From contig NZ_AULK01000004.1 of NCBI RefSeq assembly GCF_000419445.1, positions 234,686-298,685 of the forward strand: DNA of 64,000 nt, in the 5' to 3' direction. The notes below the pieces were generated by a model. That model searched no databases. It was not told the DNA's origin and was given only the letters and a program-made list of their open reading frames with translations. Shown piece after piece: positions 53,153 through 60,408 of the stretch (position 1 is the first letter of the stretch; the number at the start of each line of letters is the position of its first letter). This DNA is from Gryllotalpicola ginsengisoli DSM 22003. GTDB taxonomy: Bacteria > Actinomycetota > Actinomycetes > Actinomycetales > Microbacteriaceae. Both the position numbers and the translations under genes were made by a program.

Positions 53153-54208
53153 ATGACCGACTTCCCCTACTCCCTGACGCGTCTCGGGCTGTTGATGGCG
53201 CCCGAGCCCGGCAACGAACTCGAGGTCGAGGGCGTACTGAACCCCGCGAGCGTGCGCGGCGCCGATGGCGCGCTCTATCTGCTTCCGCGGCTCGTCGCCG
53301 CGGGCAACGTGTCGCGCATCGGGCTGGCGAAGATCGAGGTGGCGGATGGCGCTCCCATCGGCGTCTCAAGAGCCGGCATCGCTCTCGCGCCAGACCGCAG
53401 TTGGGAGCACGGCGCACAGAACGCCGGCGTCGAAGACCCGCGGGTCACTTTCGTTCCCGAACTCGGCCTCAACGTGATGACCTACGTGGCGTACGGACCT
53501 CTGGGTGCCCGCACTGCCGTCGCCGTATCCCGAGACGAACGGTCGTGGAAGCGGCTGGGCCCGGTCACCTTCGAGTACGACGACGAGCTCGGCGTGGATC
53601 TCGGGCTCTACCCGAACAAGGACACGGTGTTCTTCCCTGAAGTGGTCGATGATCCGGATGGGGTGCCGAGCTTCGCGGTCCTCCACCGGCCGTCGTGGGA
53701 TCTGCGTGACATCCGCCCCGGCGAGGTCGCTCGGCCCCCGGTCGGGCTGCCCGACGAGCGGCCGAGCATCTGGATGAGCTTCGTGCCGGTGGCGGAGGTC
53801 GAACAAGATCTCGGGGCCTTGACGTGGTGGCGTCACCATCGTGTCGTGGCGTGGCCCCAGGCACGCTTCGAGCACACGAAGATCGGCAGTGGACCGGCCC
53901 CGGTGCGCGTCGAGGAGGGCTGGCTGCTGATCTACCACGGCGTCACGGGCGAACTCGTGCCCGGTGTCGCTCAGCAGAAGGCGGTCAACTACGCGGCAGG
54001 CGGCATGATCCTCGACGCGCAGGAACCGTGGAAGGTGCTGCAGCGCACCGCAGAGCCGCTGCTGTCGGCCGACACGGCCGACGAACGCAGCGGCATCGTG
54101 CCCAACGTCGTCTTCCCCACCGCGATCGAGGAGATCGAAGGTCGGCGTTTCGTTTTTTACGGCATGGCCGACTCGAAGATCGGGGTCGCGCGCCTCGATC
54201 ACACCTGA
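53153..54208 (+). CDS. GH130-family glycoside phosphorylase-like protein
   Basis: 351 residues from ATG at 53153 (GGAG five bases before). GH130 landmarks: PNPASV-like NPASVRGADGALYLLPRLVA, GVEDPRVTF with the catalytic-type Asp, MTYVAYGPLGART, HRPSWDLRDI, and the C-terminal GWLLIYHGVT plus FYGMADSKIGVARLD. Characterised members split beta-mannosides with phosphate to give mannose-1-phosphate, or hydrolyse beta-1,2-mannosides. It is intracellular and would process sugars brought in by the adjacent importer. Substrate linkage is not predictable by eye. Confidence 0.85.
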   Translation: MTDFPYSLTRLGLLMAPEPGNELEVEGVLNPASVRGADGALYLLPRLVAAGNVSRIGLAKIEVADGAPIGVSRAGIALAPDRSWEHGAQNAGVEDPRVTFVPELGLNVMTYVAYGPLGARTAVAVSRDERSWKRLGPVTFEYDDELGVDLGLYPNKDTVFFPEVVDDPDGVPSFAVLHRPSWDLRDIRPGEVARPPVGLPDERPSIWMSFVPVAEVEQDLGALTWWRHHRVVAWPQARFEHTKIGSGPAPVRVEEGWLLIYHGVTGELVPGVAQQKAVNYAAGGMILDAQEPWKVLQRTAEPLLSADTADERSGIVPNVVFPTAIEEIEGRRFVFYGMADSKIGVARLDHT

Positions 54209-54239
54209 CCCCAGGAGACAACCAGAGATCGGAGCAACG

Positions 54240-56162
54240 ATGCTCAAACTCGCCCTCACCTCGGTGACGGCGCTCGCCCTTGCGGCGACGCCGACACTGC
54301 CCGCCGCGGCACAGGCCGCGACGCACGCACAACCACACGACGCATCCGTCGCGGACGCCGCCGTGACCAACCTCGGTCACCTCGACTTCCTGCTCGACGA
54401 TGTGCCGCTGCTGGCCGGCGTCTCCGGTCACACGACCTATCGGCTGAAGCAGGAGCCCACCGCGGAAGCACCATGGGTGTATGCCGACCGGCAGTCCGAC
54501 GGCTCGTACCGGCCGGTCGGCGGCGGCACGTTCGATCCGGAGACGGGCTACTACGGGCAAGGCGCTTTCGACGCGGACGACATCGCGCGCGCCGCCGTCG
54601 TCTATGTGCGGGACTGGCAGCAGAACCACACCGCGTCGAGTCGACAGCACGCGTACGAGTTGCTGCGCGAGCTCACCTACCTTCAGACCGCGTCCGGCCC
54701 CAACGCGGGCGATGTCGTGCTGTGGCAGCAGGCCGACGGCACGCTCAACGCGTCACCGACCCCGGCCGACTCCCCGGACCCCAGCGATGCCGGCGAATCA
54801 TTCTGGCTGGCGCGCACGATCTGGGCGCTGGGTGAGGCGCTCCCGGCATTCGAGCGATCGGATGCCTCGTTCGCTTGGTTCCTCGAGCAGCGCTACGACC
54901 TCGCCGTGGCGGCCCTGAACCGCGGGTCATTGGCCCGATACGGCCAGTGGGATGTCTCGAACGGTGCCCGGGTTCCCGCATGGATCGTGACGCAGAGCAC
55001 GGCCGCGACCTCCGAGGCTGTGCTGGGACTGAGCGCAGCGCTGCGTGCGGACCCGCGTGACTCGCTCACTCGGTCGGCGCTGGCGAAGGAGGCGGACGGG
55101 CTTGCCGCGATGGCCGCCGGCCGGCCCGGTGTGTGGCCGTTCGGTGGGTTTCTGGCCACGACGACGTCGCGCTCGATGTGGAACGGCTGGGGCGGCGAGG
55201 CGCCGGAGGCGCTTTCGGCTGCCGCGGCGGCCCTCGGGCGCCCCGACTATCAGCGCATCGCCGAGAGCGCGGTGAGGAATTTCATTCCGCAAGTGCTCAC
55301 CACCGGCGGACCCGACAACGGGTGGACGCCCACACCTTTCGATCAGACGCAGATCGCGTACGGCGCCGACGCTCTCGTGCAGTCGATCGTAACCGTGGCC
55401 GCACGCTCGCACGACGAGTCGCTGCAGACGCTCGCAGGTATGGCGGCCGCCTGGTACTTCGGCGCCAACCGCTCGGGTCAGCCGCTGTACGACCCAACGA
55501 CCGGGACATGTGTCGACGGAGTAGCGGGGGATGGCACGATCAATCGCAACTGCGGCGCCGAATCAACGATCCACACGCAGCTGACGATGCTGACGTTGGA
55601 TGCCCATCCGCGGATCCGAGCGGTCGCAACGCGGGCGACGAACGTTATCTCTCGAAGCGGGCTCAGTGTGGCTGAAGCGGAGAGCGGCACGCTATCGGGT
55701 GCCGGATCGGTGCAGACGCCGACTTCGGCATGGACCGGTTCGGCGAACTGGTCTAGCTCTTACGTCGAGGCGTCGACGGGCGCGTCGGTCACGATTCCAC
55801 TCGCGTCCGGTATCACTGCCTCGAAGGTCTATCCGATCGTTGATGTGGCTTCGGCCTCTTCAGGTTCCACGTACTGGACGGCCACTCTGCGCTCAGGTCA
55901 CGTCGTGTCGCTGGGAACGACGGGCAACGGCGGCCTTGGCGCGCAGGGCATCGCACCGACACCGGACGCGCTGCTCCCACTGTCGCTTCCGACTGCCGTG
56001 CCCGCGGACGCAGTCTCGGTCACGGCACGCGTGGTCTCGGGCTCGGTGAAGATCGATGCGCTGCTCCTGCAGCCCGAGGTCTCCCAGCTGTCGCTGGGCG
56101 GCCCCATGTCGGTGGTGCTGCGTGCCTTCGCAAAGGGAGGGTTCAGCGTCGTGCGACGCTGA
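54240..56162 (+). CDS. Secreted (alpha/alpha)-barrel protein with C-terminal beta module
   Basis: 640 residues. Signal peptide MLKLALTSVTALALAATP then TLPAAAQAATHA. Residues 35-470 contain repeated helical hairpins (FWLARTIWALGEALPAFERS, WNGWGGEAPEALSAAAAALG, NRNCGAESTIHTQLTMLTLD), the pattern of six-hairpin glycosidases; the GAEST block also occurs in such enzymes. Residues 475-625 form a beta-rich carbohydrate-binding-like module starting VAEAESGTLSGAGSV. It probably acts outside the cell on the glycan whose fragments the operon imports. The exact GH or lyase family is not recognised. It is the last gene of the operon, 31 bases after the GH130 gene. Confidence 0.72.
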   Translation: MLKLALTSVTALALAATPTLPAAAQAATHAQPHDASVADAAVTNLGHLDFLLDDVPLLAGVSGHTTYRLKQEPTAEAPWVYADRQSDGSYRPVGGGTFDPETGYYGQGAFDADDIARAAVVYVRDWQQNHTASSRQHAYELLRELTYLQTASGPNAGDVVLWQQADGTLNASPTPADSPDPSDAGESFWLARTIWALGEALPAFERSDASFAWFLEQRYDLAVAALNRGSLARYGQWDVSNGARVPAWIVTQSTAATSEAVLGLSAALRADPRDSLTRSALAKEADGLAAMAAGRPGVWPFGGFLATTTSRSMWNGWGGEAPEALSAAAAALGRPDYQRIAESAVRNFIPQVLTTGGPDNGWTPTPFDQTQIAYGADALVQSIVTVAARSHDESLQTLAGMAAAWYFGANRSGQPLYDPTTGTCVDGVAGDGTINRNCGAESTIHTQLTMLTLDAHPRIRAVATRATNVISRSGLSVAEAESGTLSGAGSVQTPTSAWTGSANWSSSYVEASTGASVTIPLASGITASKVYPIVDVASASSGSTYWTATLRSGHVVSLGTTGNGGLGAQGIAPTPDALLPLSLPTAVPADAVSVTARVVSGSVKIDALLLQPEVSQLSLGGPMSVVLRAFAKGGFSVVRR

Positions 56163-56191
56163 ACTACCAGACCGGCGGGCACAATCGCACC

Positions 56192-56482
56192 ATGCCCTAC
56201 GAGTTCACCGCCGAGCTGTACGAGTGGAGCGCGCGCGACAACTGGTTCTTCATGGCGCTGCCGACCGAGGTATCCGATGCCATCACGGCCCTGCCGATCA
56301 TCCCCGGCGGCTGGGGCTCGGTGAAGGTCGAGGCGACCGTCGGGCACGTGACGTGGAACACGTCGGTGTTCCCCGACGACAAGCGCGGCACCTTCGTGCT
56401 GCCGGTGAAGAAAGAGGTGCGAGCCCGCAACCACCTGGTCGCGGGCTCGCCCGTCGAGGTCAGCCTCGAGGTCGTGCGCTGA
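56192..56482 (+). CDS. DUF1905 domain protein
   Basis: 96 residues that match DUF1905 over the full length: YEFTAELYEWSARDNWFFMA, LPTEVSDAI, WGSVKVEATVGHVTWNTSVF, LPVKKEVRARNHLVAGSPVE. DUF1905 is a small beta-barrel of unknown function, often fused to or next to a YdeI-type domain, which is absent here. Cytosolic. It lies 29 bases after the secreted protein gene but probably has its own promoter. Confidence 0.88.
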   Translation: MPYEFTAELYEWSARDNWFFMALPTEVSDAITALPIIPGGWGSVKVEATVGHVTWNTSVFPDDKRGTFVLPVKKEVRARNHLVAGSPVEVSLEVVR

Positions 56483-56503
56483 GCGCTGAGCGTGCGCCCG
56501 GCG

Positions 56504-56677
56504 CTACTTCTCCTCGTCGGGGTCGCCCGCCCCGAAGGCGGTGAGGAGCCGCTCGGCGACGTGGTGCCAGTACTCGTTGGTCTGCTTCTGCTTGGCGTGG
56601 CGCGCCTGCTGAGTCAACTCCAGCAGCCAGTCGGCGTACTCCCGCTCCTCCTGAGCGGACATGGTGTTGCGTGACAT
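56504..56677 (-). CDS. Small hypothetical protein
   Basis: 57 residues from ATG at 56677, which has GGGAGG seven bases upstream; an in-frame ATG at 56719 would add 14 residues but lacks a site. Charged helices: SAQEEREYADWLLELTQQAR, then HAKQKQTNEYWHHVAERLL, ending in acidic DPDEEK. No family is recognised. It converges with the DUF1905 gene. Confidence 0.6.
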   Translation of the reverse strand: MSRNTMSAQEEREYADWLLELTQQARHAKQKQTNEYWHHVAERLLTAFGAGDPDEEK

Positions 56678-56804
56678 TTGAGGCCTCCCGTGACCTATCC
56701 GATCGTTCGATTCGGCCATTACAGGCTGACAGTGACCACTGACATTGACGCCGACATCGACGCCTGCAGCGCTGCCGCCGGCGCCCGGCCGTGAGGCGCC
56801 GACA

Positions 56805-57836
56805 TCAAGGGGTCGAGTCCACCGCCTCGATCACGACATCGGAGAGATCCGAGATGTGCCTCAAGCCGGCGCCCCGCGGCAGGATCACGCTGTTCAGCCA
56901 CACGAATACGACGTCGCGCGTCGGGTCGGCCCACACGTTGCACACGGCGCTGCCGTTGTGCCCGAACATCTCGGCCGACGCCCGCGTGCCCATCGGCCGC
57001 ACCTGTCCCGGGAAGCCCAGCTGGAAGCCGTGCCCCCAACGCATCGTGTGGCCGATCACGCGGTCGGGCTCGCCATCGGCGGACACGGCGCGGGCTGCCG
57101 CGATCGAGGACGGCGACAGGATTCCGCGGCCGCCGGCCAGAAGCATCCGATAGAAGGTCGCGAGGTCGCGCGCCGTGGTCTGGATGCCCGCAGCCGGGAT
57201 CACCGCCTCGCGCACCCGCCGCCGATTGAATGCCGCTCGACGTATATGTTCGATCGGATGCCCCGCCGAGAGCGGCACGCTCCTCGGATGCAGCTCGGTT
57301 GTCAGCCCGAGGTGCGTGCTGGCGAGGCCGAGCGGCTGCGCGAACTCCTCGTCGAGGAACTGCCGGATCGGCCTGCCGTCGACGCGGCGCACGAGCTCGC
57401 CGAGGATGAACCCGCAGCTGAGCAGGTGGTATGCGACGACCTTACCCGGCCGGTAGCGGGGGCGCGCGCGGGCGGCCGCGGCGACGGATGCGTCCCAGTC
57501 GGCCATCCGCAGCGCGTCGCCCACCGCCGTGCCGGTCGAGTACGGCGCTCCGCTGCGATGCGTGAGCACCTGGCGGATCGTCGTCTCTTGTTTTCCATTT
57601 GCGGCGTATTCGGGCCAGTGCCTGGCCACCGGGTCGTCGAGGTCGAGGCCTCCGCGTTCGGCGAGCAGGTGCACGGCGAGCGCCGTGAAGGGCTTGGAGA
57701 CACTGAACGTGTAGAAGAGGTCGTCTGGCCCGGCACCGACGAGCTGCTCGAAGAGCACGTCGTCGCCGCGCATCACGAGGATCGACGAGGCGCCGCCGCG
57801 GGTTGCGGCAACCCGCCCCACGTCTTCCCACGTCAT
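56805..57836 (-). CDS. Serine hydrolase, class C beta-lactamase/esterase (EstB-like) family
   Basis: 343 residues from ATG at 57836. The SxxK nucleophile motif is in TFSVSKPFTALAVHLLAERG (about residues 47-66), the Tyr motif in YRPGKVVAYHLLSCGFILGE, and the KTG-equivalent is MFGHNGSAVCN. No signal peptide, so a cytosolic esterase or peptidase is more likely than a secreted beta-lactamase. Length and HNG box match the EstB-like group. Its upstream gap holds dispersed repeats, and earlier in-frame starts fall within those repeats, so the ATG is preferred. Confidence 0.85.
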   Translation of the reverse strand: MTWEDVGRVAATRGGASSILVMRGDDVLFEQLVGAGPDDLFYTFSVSKPFTALAVHLLAERGGLDLDDPVARHWPEYAANGKQETTIRQVLTHRSGAPYSTGTAVGDALRMADWDASVAAAARARPRYRPGKVVAYHLLSCGFILGELVRRVDGRPIRQFLDEEFAQPLGLASTHLGLTTELHPRSVPLSAGHPIEHIRRAAFNRRRVREAVIPAAGIQTTARDLATFYRMLLAGGRGILSPSSIAAARAVSADGEPDRVIGHTMRWGHGFQLGFPGQVRPMGTRASAEMFGHNGSAVCNVWADPTRDVVFVWLNSVILPRGAGLRHISDLSDVVIEAVDSTP

Positions 57837-57863
57837 GGCCCCATCTTCCCCGCGTCCCCCGCT

Positions 57864-57997
57864 GGTCGAGTAGCGCCCGCGGCGCGCGTATCGAGACCCG
57901 CCCGCCCTCCGCCGGCTGAGGAGCGCCGCAAGCGCGTCTCGAAGCCCCCGTCCTCCGCCGGCTGAGGAGCGCCGCAGGCGCGTCTCGAAGCCCCCGT
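57864..57997. repeat. Family-B repeat followed by two 46-bp family-C repeats
   Basis: 57864-57898 is a family-B element (GGTCGAGTAGCGCCCG, ending CGTATCGAGACC). Two direct copies of a 46-bp unit follow (57906-57951 and 57952-57997), each CCTCCGCCGGCTGAGGAGCG, then CCGCA[A/G]GCGCGTCTCGAAGCCCCCGT. They fill the gap between the divergent hydrolase and toxin-locus genes. Confidence 0.85.
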
Positions 57998-58045
57998 TTT
58001 CCACAGCCCGCTCCCTACCCCGCGCACCGCCCCCGCCCCCTTCCC

Positions 58046-58051
58046 TAATCT
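58046..58051 (+). promoter_or_regulatory. -10 box (TAATCT) of the toxin locus
   Basis: TAATCT ends eight bases before the ATG at 58060 with no Shine-Dalgarno between, implying a leaderless transcript for the first gene of the toxin set. Confidence 0.55.
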
Positions 58052-58059
58052 CCCTTCCC

Positions 58060-58350
58060 ATGACGATGGTCTTGGAGACGACCACCGCGGCCGACCTGGC
58101 GAAGCGGCTGCGGCACGCGGCATCCGCTGCCCGCGACGCCGAGCTCGCCGCCTCGACGGCCGCCGCGGAACTCGCCCGCTGCGCCGCCGCCTTCGGACCG
58201 CTTGACGCGGCCGTCGCCGCCTACCTCGCCCCGCGCCGGCTCGACGGCACGCCCCTCTCGCAGCACCTCGAACAGGTCGCCGACGCGATCGAAGCCGCGT
58301 CGGCGTCGATCGTGCGCGCGGATGCCCAGGCCGCCGGGGCCCTGCTGTGA
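58060..58350 (+). CDS. Small helical protein, candidate toxin-secretion partner
   Basis: 96 residues, Ala-rich and predicted all-helical: TTAADLAKRLRHAASAARDA, ELAASTAAAELARCAAAFGP, then a turn (APRRLDGTPL) and SQHLEQVADAIEAASASIVR. The helix-turn-helix layout and size resemble WXG100/Esx-like partners or the small helical proteins that accompany LXG toxins, but the WXG motif itself is absent. The stop overlaps the toxin-like gene by four bases, so the two are translated together. The role as secretion partner or chaperone is inferred from position only. Confidence 0.6.
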   Translation: MTMVLETTTAADLAKRLRHAASAARDAELAASTAAAELARCAAAFGPLDAAVAAYLAPRRLDGTPLSQHLEQVADAIEAASASIVRADAQAAGALL

Positions 58351-59459
58351 GGTCGCCCGCCGCGCTGGCCGATGCGGCCGCCGACTACGCCGCCGCCCTG
58401 ACGCGACTCGAGGATGCGACCCGTCAGGCGTCGACGGCGTGGGCGTCGCTGCCGCACGCGCTGGTCGCGCCCGGGGTCGACGACGCGCAGCACCGCTGGG
58501 TGGTGCCGGCCGCGTCGTTGGCCGAGGGGCTCGCGGGCGCGGCGGGGCGGTTGCACTCGACGCTGCTCTCGGCGGCGGACGAGTTGCGCTGGCTGCAGGC
58601 GCGCGCATCCGTCGAATCGGATGACCCGACCTGGTCGTCGCGCATCGACGCATCCCTCTCGGGCTGGGCCGCGGCGATCACGGCCATCCGGGGCGGAGAG
58701 CTCGACGCCGGCTCCCTTCCCCGCATCGACCCGCCGCGCGCGGCCAGCGGTGACACGCGCGCGGCGGCCTACAAGAGCACCGCGGTACCGGCGCCGGTGA
58801 TCCCGCTCGAGGTGCCGTGGGGTGAGATCGGCGCCGCGCTCGGCGGCGTCGGCGAGACCCTCGGCGAGGTCGCCGGCGCCGTCGGTGCAGGCGCGGGTGC
58901 GACCGCCGCGGGCATCGCCGGTGTGATCGGCACGATCCTCGTGATCCCGGGCTCGACCGACATGAGCGTCGTCGAGAGGCGGAAGAAGAAGAGGTCAGGG
59001 AAGCAGCAGGCGGCGCAACAGGATGCGGAACAAGAAGCGCAGCGGAAGCGCGACCGCATCAACCCCTACACCAACTGCGACCCGCTCGTGAACGAGGGGT
59101 GCCAGCCCTTCCGCTCGGGCAAGCCCGGTGACGAGGAGTACACGGGCGACAAGGTCAAGGGTGACGAGCCGCCCGGCGAGATGCGTGGCACCAAGTCCGA
59201 CTGGACGAAGGAGCTCACGAAAAACAAGAAGGGTTACATCTACAAGCCTCCCGGGGCCACGGGCGAAGAAGGCAGTGTCCGAGTCATGGACAAGACAGCC
59301 AATCCCGGCAGGTACCCCAACGGATACGTCAAGTTCAAGAACGCGAAGGGCGAGTACATCGACATCGACGGCAAGCCGGTGAAGAGCAACTCTCCTGCCG
59401 CACACATCCCTCGCTACCCTGATGGCGACTTCCCGCTACCGACTGGATGGGGACAATGA
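58347..59459 (+). CDS. Candidate polymorphic toxin
   Basis: 370 residues from GTG at 58347. Residues 1-120 are helical (ADAAADYAAALTRLEDATRQ, with STAWASLPHAL, a W-x-S turn), like type VII secretion N-termini. Residues 155-205 are Gly/Ala-rich and hydrophobic, like a pre-toxin or membrane-inserting segment. A basic Gln-rich stretch follows (210-238), then a C-terminal domain (about 285-370) of different composition: KNKKGYIYKPPGATG, VRVMDKTANPGRYPNGYVKF, YIDIDGKPVKS and AAHIPRYPDGDFPLP, with H353 as a possible catalytic residue. The last third is less GC-rich. No named toxin family is assigned. The downstream gene overlaps by four bases and is a likely immunity gene. Confidence 0.65.
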   Translation: MRSPAALADAAADYAAALTRLEDATRQASTAWASLPHALVAPGVDDAQHRWVVPAASLAEGLAGAAGRLHSTLLSAADELRWLQARASVESDDPTWSSRIDASLSGWAAAITAIRGGELDAGSLPRIDPPRAASGDTRAAAYKSTAVPAPVIPLEVPWGEIGAALGGVGETLGEVAGAVGAGAGATAAGIAGVIGTILVIPGSTDMSVVERRKKKRSGKQQAAQQDAEQEAQRKRDRINPYTNCDPLVNEGCQPFRSGKPGDEEYTGDKVKGDEPPGEMRGTKSDWTKELTKNKKGYIYKPPGATGEEGSVRVMDKTANPGRYPNGYVKFKNAKGEYIDIDGKPVKSNSPAAHIPRYPDGDFPLPTGWGQ

Positions 59460-60391
59460 CCACGATCGACTTGGGCCTATCCGGCATCGAAGTCACCGCC
59501 CTCGAGTTCGACCCGAACGGCATTCAATTGCAACTGAGCGCCGAGGGCGCCGACTTCTGGGTGGCCGGCGACCTCAAGCTCAGCGACGACCAAGGCGACG
59601 TCGTTTGGCGGCCGCAGGACGCGTCGTCCAGTCCAGCGACTCTGCGATTGCTCGGCGGCATCATCGGCGCCAGCATTACCGCCTCCACCGCCGAGTCGAC
59701 CGATTCTTCCGTCGACCTCGAGTTCGACTCGGGCCTGAAGGTGCACTACGACCCGATGGAGGATCAGGACTGGGAGCTTTGGGAGTCCACCGCACCTGAC
59801 GGCCGCGGCTTCTTGTGCTCGGCTCCCGGGCCGCTTACCGGGCCCGACGTCCCCGATGAAAGCGAGCCGTTGGGAGAGGCGGCCGCCGAAGCACCCGAAG
59901 AACCGACCCCCGAGGTATCCGTCGAACCCGAATGGGATGAAGGCACCGGCCAGCGCCTCATCGATCTCGAGCTGTCGGAGCGCGTCTACGGCGTGCTGGT
60001 GTTCGCCGACGGCATCGAATTGCATACGCGGATCGGCGCGATCTACATCGTCGGTCCGTTCCGGCTCAGCTGGCCGGACGGGACGACGGCGCAGTTCGAC
60101 TCGGGGCAGAAGGAGCGCGACAAGTCGACCGGCAAGGTGCTCGACTATCTGATCGACAACGTGATCGTGCTCGCCACGGTCACACCCGAGACCAGCGCGC
60201 TGTCGGTGCAGTTCGAAGACGGCGGCGTGCTGCAGTGGACGCCCACGACGCCCGACATGGCGCAGTTCCGCGCGCGGCACCGCAACGGCTGGGAGTTCCA
60301 CAGCCGCGGCGACGGCACGATCTACTGGTACGGCGGGCCGAAGGGCACGCATCCGAAGTTCCTCGCCGGCGGACCCCGCAAGACCGACTGA
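59456..60391 (+). CDS. Candidate immunity protein with duplicated domain
   Basis: 311 residues from ATG at 59456, overlapping the toxin stop. Two similar beta-rich halves (about 25-122 and 175-295) are joined by an acidic Pro/Glu linker. Each half has a G-[D/P]-[L/F]-[K/R]-LS strand, a segment of alternating Thr/Val (GASITASTAESTDSSVDLEF; LATVTPETSALSVQFEDGG) and an ending with W-E-[L/F]...G (DWELWESTAPDGRGF; GWEFHSRGDGTIYWYGG). This resembles DUF6188-type proteins that occur beside actinobacterial toxins. No signal peptide, so cytosolic, as needed for immunity. The role rests on coupling to the toxin gene. Confidence 0.6.
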   Translation: MTTIDLGLSGIEVTALEFDPNGIQLQLSAEGADFWVAGDLKLSDDQGDVVWRPQDASSSPATLRLLGGIIGASITASTAESTDSSVDLEFDSGLKVHYDPMEDQDWELWESTAPDGRGFLCSAPGPLTGPDVPDESEPLGEAAAEAPEEPTPEVSVEPEWDEGTGQRLIDLELSERVYGVLVFADGIELHTRIGAIYIVGPFRLSWPDGTTAQFDSGQKERDKSTGKVLDYLIDNVIVLATVTPETSALSVQFEDGGVLQWTPTTPDMAQFRARHRNGWEFHSRGDGTIYWYGGPKGTHPKFLAGGPRKTD

Positions 60392-60408
60392 AACGATCGG
60401 AGCACACG

